64,000 nt of DNA from Anseranas semipalmata (GCA_013399115.1 VXAA01000962.1:62001-126000); one strand, 5' to 3'. Positions 29,193-53,028 are shown, numbered from the stretch's first letter. Program-made: numbers and translations. Notes: generated by a model not told the origin, from the sequence alone.

Positions 29193-32100
29193 TTCATTAG
29201 AGTTGTGAACTCCTGATATATATTTCAACCAAACTTTCTCAAGTTTAGCAATGAAAGTTTGAAACAAACACCAGCTACTTCAGACACTCAAATACATATA
29301 CACTGCGCATGAGATGGCAAGACATATACCCAGTGGCAATTTACACATTCCCTAAAATATTTTCATTTCTCAACAGTGGCTGGGCAGTAATACAGGGTGA
29401 GATCCATTGTATCACATTAGATAAATCACTTTCTGGGAGTTTCTCTTTCTCTCTCTGTCAAAAGTATAGCCCAAGTGGCCACAGAAAGGGCATGAGTGGT
29501 GTTCTTGAAATAGTAGTACGATATTTCTCTCAACCACTGTTGGCCCAGAATAACATTAGAAATCACTGTCAGGATAAGGACAAACTGGTAGAAAGACGTG
29601 AAGCACAAAACTGTGTGTTGAAAGTGCACAACAGGCAATATCGGCCATCAACCATTTTCAAGGCCCACAGCACTACTTCCCTCAGCTGTGGCACTGCTGG
29701 AAGAAAGACAACACTGATGAACCTTCCCATGGGGTGTGCTTTTGGGAAGCAACATAGAGTGGGCACTATTTTGTACGGACGATGGTCCTGAAATGCAAGT
29801 GGAAAATGAATATGACCTGATTGCGACTGAGAATGTGACTTTTCCTTCCCAAGAAGGGAAACCCAGGTGCTGGACTACCTAGTATCAGTATGAAATAGGC
29901 TAAGCAAACTATGTCTTCGCCTCAGCGTGGTTTAATTTTGGTGAGGAGAAAGATGAATTTTTGCCCACTGTCTGAACTGCCAACTAGAGAACACATGGCA
30001 CAATGCAGAGCCAATGGAGAAGGAGAAAAACAAGGGCCATATTAAAGACACGGAGCATGCCTCACTATAAAAAAATGAAAATGCTGTATGGGGATGGCTG
30101 AGAAAAACTTTAAGAGAAGCCTGGCACCAAACTTTATCAATATAAACATACTTGATACATCTGTGACAAAACCAAAATAGATTGGTAAATTTGACAAAGT
30201 CTAGAAAGAAACTTGTGGTCATTTAAAAAAAAGGGGTCTTTTTTTGTTTTGTAGTTTGGTACAGGTGAGCCTGAATCTTAGCAAGCTTTTTGATATATTT
30301 GCCAGATGCCTCAACAATGATTTATGGGCTGCTTGGCAGCAGCAGAAATAAATATCTCATTCTGTGGCATATATCAGTAAAAATTTGTCAGCTGGGAATG
30401 GAACCACAGCACCACTGAAAAGGAAGCTGCAAAATGCATCTACAAGATACATTTAAAAAAAATGCAATTCTACTTACAGAATCTTTACTGTGTATAAAGA
30501 TAGACAATTAACCTTTAAAAAAGGTTATCTTAAGGGGAAAATTCCAATCTGTGAGGTAGAGTTTGTCACTGCAAGAATACGATGCAAAACCAAAACTTCA
30601 AAGAGCCACAATAAACAGGATGCTGATTCTACTTGGTTAGAAAGAGCTCATGCAATGAACACTAACAAGACATTCTTGAGTCCTCCTTTCCACAGCAACA
30701 ATGAAGGTATCTCAGAACGTGGAATTTTAATATTCACAAAACCAGACTGCCTACAACAACCTGAAATCCTTGACAACTGCAGATGTGCAGCACTGACGAA
30801 AATCAGCTCTATTATATAGATATCATGAACAAGAGAACTAATGACTATTATCACTGTTTCTTTGAAGTTTAATGATAAAAGCCAAAGAAACGAACATATA
30901 AAGATCACAGCTCAAACGGTTCAGGAATTACAGTCATACCTTCCCTAACATATTGGCATGTTTATGCTTTTTTTAAATGGCAACAAATTTGTTTTGCAGT
31001 TATAAAGTACAATTCCCCAGAGTCACCCCACAAACAGTTTAACTCTGAGCAGCACTGGACAGTCATTATCAGATGGCAAGACAAATAAATCTATTAGGTG
31101 ATTAATGTCAACAGACTTTTTCTACTTTTTTAAAATTCATCTTTGTTTATATCACATGTTCTCTGAGAATTCCATAAAACATTAAAATTTGGAGGTTATG
31201 CAATCTTATTATCCATAATTTGATGAGTATTTTGTATGGTATATCATATTAAAAGACAGTTCTATTTTCACATGCTTAGCTTTACATTCCTAAATGAAAT
31301 TTGCATATTTGGGAAAGAAATAAAACTTCCAATTAAAAACCAAAAATCACAGCACAGAAAAGGCAACCAAAGTCTAATTCAGAGCATTACAAGCTGTTTA
31401 CACTCAGTAAATTCAACTGTAAAGTGTTTTGTGCAATGTCAATAAGTAAAGATAAGAGATTATAGAAAACAACTCAGTGTGAATATGGTTTGTGAACCCT
31501 GTAGAGAAAGTCCCATAAAAAAAGGACTAAGATGTTGAATAATAGAGACTATGACATGCTGAAGACTGAAAGTGGAGGTGGAATCACGAGACAAAATAAA
31601 AAGATCATCAGTTATTCATCCAGATTAGATGGCCTGATATACTTCCTTCAGCAGTAATTTCTACTTTAAAATTCCTAGAAAACAACAGGAAAAAAAAAAA
31701 AACAAAACAAAACACTAAGAACACATGTGCAGCATCTTGCTTCCTGAAGGCTGAACACAATAAATCAAACAACTCTGATTTCATGTCAATTTTATCAACT
31801 AAAACATGAGCAAAAAGCTGAACAAGTAGGCTGGTCTTGCATGTAAAGAAAACATCAGTCTTGAGTTCAATTCCTGGGCAATCCCAGCAGGTTTACACTA
31901 TTCACCAATCTCTACCTCTATTTGCTTTGCAACATTTTTTCAGTGAAGTTCTGACTAGTTTGTACAATATGTGAGGGGAGGAATTGCCTTGTTTTAACAA
32001 GTTGCAGAGCACTACTGTAATGAAGCACTAACTCTGAGATAGCACTGAATACAAATAATAAAGCATTATGATCAAAGTTTCTATTTGTGGAATTCTGTAA

Positions 32101-32881
32101 TTAAAGGCAGAAGAGGATAAGTATGCTGTAATGACAACAAATTAACTAGCTAGCAAAAATGAAGAAAAATACGCTCTTAATGTACAGTGGAAGTAGAAAT
32201 AATTTTGTCATGACCGTTGAAGTAGTTCAAAACCAAGAAAGTGATCATTTTTCAAAGACAGAACATGAAAATAAAAGTTCAATGATTCATAGCATTTGGA
32301 TGAGTTTCAGCTAAAAACAAAACAACAACAAAAAGAAACAAAATAATAAAAAAAACACATAAAAAAACAGAAAACCCAAGACATTTGCTTACCATACCAT
32401 CAGAATTCAGAAACAATAATGATTTATGTGAATTATTTTCTTCTTCCTTAACTACACATGTTTGAAAATTAAGTATCTCCCAGTTCTCTTGCTGGAGCTA
32501 CTAACATGCCCAGTAAATTCCTGGAGCCATCTTTAAAGGCTATGATTTCACACTTTATAATCTCAAATATTACTTGCAATAGCGAATCTGAGGATCAGAG
32601 GTGGCTGCTCTGCTCATATCCTTTATCTGGAGGATGCAAGTGCTACTGTCAGCCTATGAATGAAGTGCTAAAGCAGAACAAAGGCACTGTTCTTCTTCTG
32701 GAGATTACAGTATGACAAATCATAAAATGTTACATGATGTTTAATTAATTTAACAATTCCTTGCAATATAGCATTAAGCTGTCACATAAAACGTGAATAT
32801 AACACATTGGAGAAAGAATTAAAGAAATTATGTTAGAAATGTGAGAATAATTGCTTTCATTGTGCTTATCCTGCTGTAAGC

Positions 32882-33237
<356 letters not shown>

Positions 33238-36200
33238 CTAGGCAACCACTTGATTTGGAAATCTGCATTAATTTTTTATGGTGGCAGAGAAATTAATTGA
33301 TGAATTGACTTGAATCTTAGCACACCTGGTTACATTTTACAGCCCAAGTCTTCAGACGACTTGCTTTGCATCAGCATTTGCTATGCAACATCTAATGATG
33401 TTTTTCAACTGTTAAAACAACAAAATTTATATTACAAAATATATACTATACAATATATTCAAGAGGTCTGAGAACTTCTTTGCTGTTATAATAAGAACTA
33501 ATTAGTAAAAAAAAACACGAAAATGATTTTATAATTTCTTTTGTGATTGCCAACTCGTTCAGAAAGAAAAATGAGACAACTATACATCTGATTTTGGCAC
33601 CTGCAGTGGTCCTAACTGGAAGGCTACTGTACCTCAGGGAGTTAGTAATTCACATACCAGTTGACTTGAGCAGGCACAGGCCTCTGCAATGCCATGCTGC
33701 ACATACCACTTGGCTACAGGATAAACCCAGCAGCTAATCATAACAGAGAAGCCTGTAGGCATCTTCCACTATGCACCTGATGACACCACTGGCATGTCCT
33801 TGTCTTAAAGTGAAGCAGCATGTTTTTACATCAATATCCTTTTTGTTTGACAGTAGAAATGATGAACAGAGTTGTTTAATTCTAAGAAAATCCTCTAAGA
33901 GCTCTAAATACTGTCATGCTAGTGAACCTCTTCATGGACAGGATCTGCACAGTGTGCTGTGCCCTGATCAGGAGGTCCATTCATGGCTGTACAACATGGG
34001 GTTCCCAGCATGTGAAGGAATGAAGGATTAACTATACTATCCTCTTCTGCATTCCACTGTTAGCTCCAGAAGCTGGAAAAATGCAAACAAGATGAAAACT
34101 GTGACGTTGTATTTTTAAAATCTGTGGTTATTGCCAAATTTGAGATGTTTGGACAACTGCAGGACGTACAGGTTGACTTAGCACTGCCCACTTTGAAATG
34201 AACCATCTACTAGGCATACACTCCTTCCAATATTTTGAACTCTTCTCTTGAATTTTCATAAAGTCCAAATTCATGTTCCTTGTACTGATACCTGGAAGGA
34301 ATTTACTGAAGCAGAGCTTTTCCCACCCTTCAGCATCCTATGGCATGGATGCTTATTATGCCTTCATACTGGGAAGGTGAAGGCAAAGTTCTGGAACCCC
34401 TCGGACTTTGAAATATTCTAAATATTTCAGAAACTAGGATAATAAGCCTTAGGATTTTCAGATCATGGTGACCTTTCTCTTTCGACAAAACCTTCTTAAA
34501 GAACAATTACATCACACCTTAATGAACAATTTAGATCACAAGAGTGTTCCTCCAGAAACAGAAAGAGTAAAAAAAATCCCATGACATAAAGCATTAGAAA
34601 AAGGAAAGCACACTCACTGCCAGCAGATCATGCTTAACCTCTGTATATGGCTTCTACTTACCACAGTTGAGGTGCTCACTTTGAAAAGCTAGTATCTGTT
34701 TATATTATAGACGGGTGTACTGAGCAGCAAAAGCCAAAACATATGTTATGCTAACAACAGTAGAAACAGAGACAGGCAAAGGCTGCTATGTTGCAATATT
34801 TGGAGTACAAATTCATTTTAGGTGATGTGACTCAGGGGAAACTGGGAAAAAGGAAAAGAAACCAGCATTTAAAGAATATTATTTTATTATTTCTCCTCTG
34901 TAGTAAAGATGCATAACTAAAACTAGCTGGCTGGACTTTGCTGTAGACAACAGGGATAATGGTTACAATAAGCTTTCAAGTCAGGTAAATGGGATGTGGG
35001 ATTCTCAGCATCATTGAGCACAATAATGTAATATGTCTAAAATGTAAATGTGTCATCATTTTCTGCAGCAAAGCAAAGAATAGCTGTAAGGTGAGAGAAG
35101 ATAAACAAATGGTAGCAGGATTCTTAATTGATCTTATTCTATGCTTCTCTAGTGTCTTCTCTAGAACCAGTGTATGGGATCATCAGATACAAAACAAAAC
35201 TAAATCTTAAGGATCAGTGATTTTAATTGAAAGTATCTGCTGAAAGAATAATTTCTTTCCTATAACTTGATTTTAATGTCATATTAAATATAAAAGACAC
35301 TATGAAAACCCCAAAGTAATCTTTTTGAGCTTCTTTTTTTAATAACCATGTATATACCTGCCAGTTAAATATGCTGTCACCTGCAGCTGCGTGTACCCAA
35401 AGCAATAGCTCTTTGCACTTAAAAACTCCCATCCCTGTGTTTTCTATGCCTCTCTTAGGGAAGGCTGCCACTTTGTCTGCTGTGATTACACAGAGACTGT
35501 CAGCATGAGAGTTCAAGTTCACAGCGAGACTGTTTTGAGAATGTAGCGAGCCTGTCTGGTTGAGGAGAGAGCTCAAGCTAGCAGGCAACATATTGAGAGA
35601 TGCTGCTGTTCATTGTAAAAGTACATCCCGTATTTAGAGCTTTCAAAATGGATTACATGAGGAATCAGTGGGAGTGTTTTTTTTTTTTTTAATTATTTGT
35701 CTACTCCAAAGCAGGGAGAATCTAAAAGGATTTTATTGAGTACTCACTGTATTATAAAAACCTCCATATTAAAAACTCCGTGAACATTTTTCCCTTGAAC
35801 TTTTTAGCTACCAAGGGAAAACACAAGCACTTGTTTTATGAAAGACAGGCTTACAACAGACTTCTTGGTTGTAGCATTTTCATCATCCATTCCAAAACAA
35901 AAGTCTAAAAGAAACAGGCGGAGTTAGGAAACAAATTAAGAATTTTTTTTTAACCCTGGAGAAAGCAAAAGACATTGTAGGAGAAACACTGAAATAACTC
36001 AGCATGCAAAAAAGAAAATATATACCCCTCACTGACTAAATGACATGCAAGTCTTCAATATCTGTAACATACCAATTAATTTGATCACAATAGTCAATAA
36101 TATGGCTTCAAAGTTCTCATATGAGAAAAAATCCAGATATAATGTTTTACAGATGCACATATGTAAACACATAAATAAAACAATGGGCAAAAGAGAGAAA

Positions 36201-37379
36201 AGTATGCATGAAACCTCTCCTCTCCTCTGCACATTCCTCTTCCCCCCCAGCTCTCTTTTCTGAAAGTGGGAAAGAGTGGCGAGAATGCCATCTGCTTTGG
36301 AAAAGTTCACAGGCTCCTCATTGCGAATTGCTATCATTTTGGCTGTGTTTCAAGTCAAGCACCTTAGGCAGAAAGACAGAAATGTCTATTAATTGTTTCA
36401 ACAGTCTCCGGAGAACTTTCCATTTCGCAAGTGGTAAGAACTGTCTGTGTCTCTTTCCTTAAACTGCCGATTAGGACAAGTCTCTGCAAGCAATTATGCT
36501 GTGCTCTGTGTATTTCAGGAATACTTAAATTGAGATGCCTCAAAACTGCTATTTTATTCTCTTAGAGAATGGAAAAATTGATTCACTCTTGCGTATAATG
36601 ATGATTCTTTTGTTTGCCTAAAGCCATCATGAACATTCCTACATTTCCACATTGCAGGTCAACTGCTAATATGAGCTCAGTGAAGTATAGAAGAAAGAGA
36701 CGAAAAATCATGAAAAAGAAAAGAGACAAAGGGTTTGTTGCCTATTGGTAAATGAGGCACTCTGCCAATATACTTAATCATCCTGTTACTCCACAAATCA
36801 GTGGCAGTGTCAATGATCAAATAACTGTTCAGTTTGTAAAGAGAAAGGACTCCTGTGGGAACAGCGCACACTTTAGATGGAACAAGGAAACGAACAAAAA
36901 AAATCACTATTGTTGCATCAGATTGCAGCTAAATTATCAGAGACAAGCACAGGAGCCACAATCTGTGCACAAATAGTCTTTACTGCTAATTGAATTTGGA
37001 CGTCATAACTACTATACATCACTTTGAAGGTATCTAGTGCATCTCTATGTCTAATTTCATTAGTAGATTTTTTATTTTTGTCATGGTAATTAAGAAGAAA
37101 AATACCGTTATCTGGAAAACGATTTCTTAGTTTGTCACAGTTATTATTATAAAGGACCCTCTCGAGAGCTGAATGTCTGTAGGGATTAGGATTACATTAG
37201 GCTGAAACTCAACAAAAGAGTAATTCATCTGGATCAAACTTATTTCTCTTTTAAAGAAAAATTTAAAAGCATTTAACAAGTTAATTCCTTCTAGTGTTTC
37301 ATATCGTTTTCTATATTCTCCTATGAATCACCAACACAGGAGAACAAACTGAAAGTGAAGAAATGCCCAGCACAAAATG

Positions 37380-37444
37380 AAAATGAAAAAGAAACCAAAC
37401 CAAACCAAAACAAAACAAATCAACCCAAACAAACAACAAAACAA
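37380..37444. repeat. A-rich AAACC/AAAAC simple repeat
   Basis: Imperfect AAACC, AAAAC and AAAC units in an A-rich stretch, interrupted by CAACCC. Confidence 0.85.
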
Positions 37445-40353
37445 GGAATGCTAACAACTGAATAGACTTGATATTTTGGGTGGATTCGCTTTCCTGACAC
37501 TGACATCAGTGTTATCTGCGTAATTCTGGAATATTTCAACATCATATACTCCAGTTTTGACTAGAATTTGCATTGTATTGGTGCAGTTTAACACTGTGAT
37601 GCACAGACTCTGTAGAGATACTGAATGTTAAGGGCAACTGATGAGACAAAAACTACAAAATGAGAGCCAAATCGGGGCAGTAAGTATGACAGAGCAAACT
37701 AAATTACCAACAGAACCAGGCAGATTAGAGAGATTCAGAATTTGCTATGAGTTATTAACTGGTTACTTTCCTCTTGCTCCATGACCTTAGTCAAGCTCAG
37801 TGAGAAAGGAAAAATAAGGTGGGTAAAAATATGCAGTTAAATAAACAAATAAATGAAAACTAAAATGCTGTTAACAGAAGATATCTTAAACGTTTGAGGA
37901 AGTTAAAGTTCAGAAGGAACTGTCTTTGCACCTTGTCATTCTTGCTTCTGCAGTACAAGTGGGTAATTTGTATTCAAAATGATCTGAGAGCAAATACAAT
38001 GACTTTTCCAAGCATTGCTCCTACTATCATTATAAAAGAAAGGCTTTAGGACAAAAGTGATGCATATCATGGGAAGAAAACTGAGTACAGTTACATACTG
38101 TACTCACATTACTATACAGTGCCATTCAACAAACTGATGCCCATGCTGATCTCCTCATGATGTCTGAGACAGCTGTTTCCAGCAGCAGGTCTTGTTCCTT
38201 GAATATCATTTTGACCCTTGAATATCGACCTGTTTCTTACAGAGCTAATATGCTTCTCTGTATTAATTGCTGCAGCCTCATCTATGCAGGGGATTCCATC
38301 CAGGTAAGAATTCCTGCTAGATTAACACATTGATTCTCTAAAAAGCTTGTTTTTGTTGATTTGCTGATGTATTATAAGTGTATTATATGCTCCATCCTAT
38401 CATATCAGAATTCATAATACTAATATTTTGCAGAAAAGAAAAGAAAGTTTTTTCACTGGAATCCAAAAAACATCCTCCCGGAAAAGCCTGATGAAACTCT
38501 GAAGGATTAACATGTAAATAATTAGTCATCAGAAAAGCCTGCAAGGAACCCACAATATGGCCTTGCCTGATAAGAGGAAGATTGATAACCTAGATGTCTG
38601 CTACTTTAGACAATAATTATTCATTATCTGCAAGTGTTTGGATGGCAAGGCGCTCCAAACTCCTTTCTTTCTATTCTTTGAAGTCGCTGCACTGACCTTC
38701 TGACTGAATCATTCCCTTTTATGTTTTCAGTTTCTTTATCTAATAATTTACTTAATAGAGCTCTTGCTCCCATGAGACCCAGATTTTTCTAGGATGGAAT
38801 TAAGAAAATAAATGTAGTTGCTTGCCTAAGGAACAAAGACTGGTATCTCATCTAGCTATCTCAAGAGATCAGGCCACTGACCCAGAAATCCCATTCACAT
38901 GGGTATTGTACCTGTTGGGGTTCAAAGGCAGGGACATTCTGTTGTCTAACCAAAGAGCACTACAGGAGGTAGAAAGAACCAGCTGAGGAATGCTCTGGCC
39001 TCACGCTCTTGCACGACTTAAACAGTGCAGCACCTGTTCCTGGTGTTACACAGCTCAAGAGACTAATGGACAATCAGAGAAATGAAGCCTGCCATCCTGC
39101 CATTAAAGTAGCCACAGGAAGTTTGTAAAGTCTGAAAAGCAACTGAGACAGAAGACAGGGCACACACAAGGGAGTGACCAAGGCTCAGAGTAGGTGCACT
39201 ACCCATTCTAATGTAGGACATTATGTTGCCAACAGAAATATAGTAGATCTTGTTTTTTAAGGATATGTATTACCTATATAAGTTATAGTAGTATTTTAAA
39301 ACAAAACAGGGTCATATGAATGAAGAAATGAGTTTTTAAGGGTTTGGCAAAACTAAGGACATTATAGTAGTGGTGACAACACTGTGTTTTTAATTGCAAA
39401 TAATAGAGAAAATAACACTGTAGGTGACAAGTTCACAGCAACAGAAATTTCTCTGGCAGATAAATGGACAGCAGCCTAAATTTAGCTGTCAGATATATAC
39501 AGATAAACACAGAAATATACAGATATCTCAATATCTCCTTTCTTTCTGAGAGCAAAATTTTGTTCAGAAAGGACATAACCTTGGATTCTTGACATTGTTA
39601 ACTACAGGACATTTTGAACATAACTTTTTACATGCTCAGTAGATATAATGCATTAATAGCCTATTGACCAAGGTGAAAACTAAAAAGAACTTGCCACTTC
39701 TTTTATTCCCACCATCCAAGGAAAAGTACTGATGCCAGACTATACATAAAAATAACTACAGAGATTTCCTTTTACAGGACAAGTCTCGTAATGTCATACC
39801 TCATAATTTTTTGATAATCAAGGTATTAAAATAAATAATGATATGAGGTTGCAGAAAGAACTCCAGGTCAGAAGTGTTACAGTGATAGAAATTTCTTAAT
39901 AAGCAGATGAGTGTCTTGAGAATATAGCAGAGTGAGTCAGTAAACCTCCTATTTCTATTTGTGCATTCTCCACAAACTTGACAACACCCTAAGTCGCAAA
40001 GAAAGCTAACAGAGCTCCCAGTGAAAGTGGATACTTAATGGGAGGTAGAGTCTCCACTGCTTTCAAAGGCATATCTCAAACTTTATTTGCTTAGGGAAAT
40101 AAGCTAAACTCTAGCTAAGTTTGATAAAGAATGTACTTGCTTAGGTTTTTATTATTTCATTGTCGTAAGCAGCCTTAAAATACAAGTTCATATTAAGTAT
40201 AATTGGAAGTGTGATAAGTATAATTAGATAAAGTCTACTTTTGGAAAAAAATCTAACAGTGGAAATGAAAGAAAACAAAACTAAAACCAATGACTCTCCT
40301 TCTTATGTGTTGCTCCCTCTGCCTGCAGGAAGTTTAGGATACAGTGAAATTAC

Positions 40354-40557
40354 CCTGGTTATGATTCGATGGGAGAGAACATTTTGGAAAGCAATGAGTC
40401 CCCTCAGCAGAAATCCGCCTTTATTATCATCCAGCATACACATATTGTTTTCCACGAAAGCAATAGGTTTGTTTCCTTCAGATTCCAATACCAGTGTCCT
40501 CCCTGTGCAATTATGCCCTCGTGCAGCAAAGTGAGATGAAGGAACTTCCATATTCAC
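40354..40557 (-). other. Exon-like open block, candidate CTNND2 cassette exon
   Basis: On the gene's sense strand a GGCTGTTTCAG acceptor-like site is followed by exactly 68 open codons, then ACCAGG and GTAATT. The block is 204 bp, reads in phase 0, and lies in the phase-0 intron between GSWK and WSVY, so inclusion would preserve the delta-catenin frame. The reading frame is closed by a TAG about 15 bases before the acceptor and by a TAA 51 bases after the donor. Composition looks protein-like (GNKPIAFVENN, DDNKGGFLLRGLIAFQNV), but I recognise no family. Against it: the polypyrimidine tract is weak, the plus strand is also open, and no such insert is known to me in delta-catenin. It could equally be a conserved non-coding element, a retrocopy fragment or chance. 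Confidence 0.2.
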
Positions 40558-41184
40558 CTGAAACAGCCTCTATTCTAAAATCCTGCTTGCTGTATAAACT
40601 GTCAATCTATTGTTCAGAACCAGAATGTAAGTCAAAATCAAGATATACAGACATTATTTATCCCAGGTTAAGTTTTTGCATTGAAAATATCCTTCCTCAC
40701 ACCTCAGGTCAGAATCATGTTTTATTGGTAAACTTACATTTGGACTGGTTAGTGTATTTGTCACCATTATGCTCTTTTTTGATTCATTATAGATTGTTTG
40801 GGTTCTAATAATAATTGTACAGACCAAATATTGTATTAATCATTAAAAAAAATAATAATCAAATTTACAAATGGGTAGTATGTGGCAGAACTTCAGGTAA
40901 TGTTATGGCAAGACTTTGGCCCAAAGTGTTTTATCTTGACATGGAAAAATATTATGCAAATATATTTATTTCCCACTTTTTTTTTTTTCCAGTGCTTGGC
41001 TTTAGGAGGAATTCCTACAAGTGAAACAGTGCTAAAAATGTCATATTATGTGCATATGTTGATTTTATGTGTATGTATCAAAGAAAAACTATATTCCCTG
41101 ACATAAAAACACTTTCAGCCCTTTTCAGCTATTAATCCTTAGAGCTACATACTGCTGCTTCTGTATTTGAAACTTTCAAAAGTA

Positions 41185-41252
41185 GTCTAGGGGATTTAGA
41201 CACACATCATCTGTTAATTCTAGTGGAAGACGTTTATCTAAATCCCCTAGAC
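41185..41252. repeat. Perfect 16 bp inverted repeat, 36 nt loop
   Basis: The left arm GTCTAGGGGATTTAGA (41185-41200) is the exact reverse complement of the right arm TCTAAATCCCCTAGAC (41237-41252). Pairing can extend outward with one mismatch and A:T/G:T pairs to about 41178 and 41259. The right arm is followed by a T run. It could form an intronic RNA hairpin or be the remnant of a small terminal-inverted-repeat element. Confidence 0.85.
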
Positions 41253-43519
41253 AATTTTTTTTTTAAATTATTCTAGGCTTCCTTTTATCTGCCCACTTTC
41301 CCTTCATAATGACATTGATTAAACACTGCCTGTGTTAAAAGTGTTACCTCTCTGTTACTGAAGAGGATTTAGTCAGCTTTATACCAGAGGAGCCAGAAGG
41401 GTGGAACAGCTAGAAAGGAATCATACAAGTATATGAACTGCACTGGATTTTTTTCCAGATGAGACCATATCTCCGGAAGTGTGTGAGCATGCCTGGTGCA
41501 CTGGCTATCTCATATATTCTGGGATTCTTCTGGTATTAAAATAATCCTATTTGGGAAAAAAAAAAAAACACCAAAAAATTGCTATTTATTATTAATTGCA
41601 ACTTTATCTGTTTTAATACAGTTTGCTCTTTTCCTCTTTTGCTTTGTCATAAAGTACTTCTTGATAGATTTTAAGAAAAAAAATCATGTCCCATTTTCCC
41701 ATTCTTTATACAATTATAATTTCTTGCAGGAACTCAAAAAATGAAAATCTGCCTTAGGAATAACCTCTTAAGAGTTTTCTTTTATTTCAGTCATTTTATA
41801 TCCAGAAGACTGCAGCAGTGGAAAAGAGAGGTCAAAAGGTTGAAACATCAATGCTTATGTAATCCCCAAAGAGGATTATTCCCCTCACAAAAATGGCTGG
41901 TATGACATGTGAAATTAAGGATATTCATTTTGTGTCTGCACATCACTTGTAATGAAATTGGTGAACCTTTAGAAAAATAGAGCAACAAGACAACAACCGA
42001 GCTTTTCCCATGGTATCAGCATGGGTAGTATTAAAGTTCAAATCAGTTTTTCTACCACATTACTTGCCAAAGAGCTCTGCGGAGCTCTTCTTCCTCTCTA
42101 GCTCGCTGTACACATCTGCCAACTAAAGGATGACAGATACAGATTTGTTAGAAACGGGAGAGAGGGCACTGCTTGTGTTTTAGCACTCCTATTAGTCCTG
42201 GCAAATACAAATGCACTGTTTTCTCATCTGGACCGGGGCTACACCCATTCTCAGATGAATAAAACACATTTATTATGTTTCTATGCCAGGATTACACAAA
42301 CATCTGATGTGGTCTACGATATAAGAATAATAAAATCATAATGATTTTCAGGCATAGTGTATACATAGCACTTTGTAGGGCAAAATCACTGGACAAAGTC
42401 TTTGATACTCACTTCATCATGTCATTGAATGCAACAGTCAAACGCATTTTATGAGTTTGGTGGAACATAGTGTTCAAAAAAATCACATGCCTCTGAAGAT
42501 CTGCTGAATGTGCCAACTCAACTTCCAATACATTTTATGGAAAAAAAAAATCACTTATTAGCCTCAGGGCTAATATTTCAAAATTAATGCATACTGAAAT
42601 TAGTATTTACATACATTTCACATATGAATGACCAAATGCTTAAAACCAAACAGGATACCTTCTGAGACCTAACTTTGATAACTGCATTTCCCTATACATG
42701 TGTGTTTTCATTGTAAATGTGAAAAATTCCCATAGAGAGTAAACTTAAAATCAGTGTGTTACCTTTATACAACAGGATTAGACAGTTAGTACTTTCACCC
42801 TAAAAAGTAAATCAGGCTCATCTGTTACCTCAGATTTTACTGATTTACTCTAAATCCAGGAATATTTTCAAAATCTAATAAATGAATTCTTATTTATTTT
42901 CTCAATACACTGTAAATAATTGGGGAGGGAAAAATGGATCTTTAGATTACAATTGAAAAGTCGGATTAGCTGCAATATAGTGTCTAGACTAAGCATTTCC
43001 TTGCTCATTGTACACATTTAGTCGTTCTGTTGACAGATTTTAATCATTTCTTAATTTTTTAAAAAAGTAGATGGTGAGATTATCTGTGTTGGTGTCACTT
43101 CATTTACATCTTGCTATGCTCTTGCCTAGTTTCTCATAAGAAACAAAATGTCAACCAGTTTCTTCAGTGACAAAACAATATGGTTTCATTTGATTGTCAC
43201 TGGTGATATTTTTGACTCATTTTTCATGGTTCTGTCACTACAGATTCATAAAGATGCTGCATCTCCACATTTGGATATTGGTTTTCAGCAGCAATTTTTC
43301 ATACTTGACCAATGTGATTTTCACCACTGCATGCTGACTTTTCGTATGATATGATTATCTGTATCAATTCAGAGGACTTAAAATACTACCTCAGCTTTGA
43401 CTGCGGCTAGTTCTGTGAAAACAGAGAGTTACTTCACTATCAGGAGCATTCAGATACACTTATACCACCAATTTGCTGTCATTTGTAGAGAGTTACAAAT
43501 TAAAAAGAAATACGTATCA

Positions 43520-52623
<9,104 letters not shown>

Positions 52624-52741
52624 CTTACTATCAATTTCACTGCTCCCCAGAGCAGACTGGATCACGTACAGCAATGCATCCGTCAGGCCATCACACTCCC
52701 TCATCCTTCTGCGGGCCTCCTCTCCAGCAGAGCTGACATTC
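52624..52741 (-). CDS. CTNND2: CTNND2 internal exon ([11 protein letters not shown]... segment)
   Basis: This 118 bp exon follows a TTGCCTTGCAG acceptor. Its first base G completes an Arg codon from the missing upstream exon, and 39 whole codons follow, running from [10 protein letters not shown] to SSEIDSK. The segment includes [14 protein letters not shown] and [13 protein letters not shown], part of an armadillo helix set in the middle of the ARM domain, which forms the superhelix that grips the cadherin tail. It ends in phase 0 and joins cleanly to the TVENC exon. The donor is AAG followed by GTTTGT, with T rather than A or G at intron position +3, so it is weaker than the other donors here. 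As 118 is not a multiple of three, skipping would shift the frame. Confidence 0.95.
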
Positions 52742-53028
52742 CTGCAAGGCAACAGCAAAGGTCACCACCTGCACAGCTCCATGCCCACTGCCCCTCCTAA
52801 AACATTCTCACAATTAACATACAGATAAAACATTTGTTTTTTCTCCTTTCATCAGTTCAGAGCTGTGAATAATGAAGACAGCTGTGAATGAGCTCCGGAA
52901 ATGTAACACAGAGGGGAGCAAATGGAAGTCATCAGCTCCTCCACAAGAAAGGGCTAAGATGCCAAGCAGCATGCACCTACCTGAGCTGAGACTCACATCC
53001 TACTATAATTTGGAGAAGGGCTGATCAT

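Noticed and set aside
29309..29791. 160-codon plus-strand open frame as a new gene
   Set aside because: No recognisable motif, no splice context. One frame of this length is expected by chance in about 64 kb read six ways.
31600..31650. CR1-tail-like text (AGATTAGATGGCCTGATATA)
   Set aside because: Too short and divergent to call a CR1 remnant.
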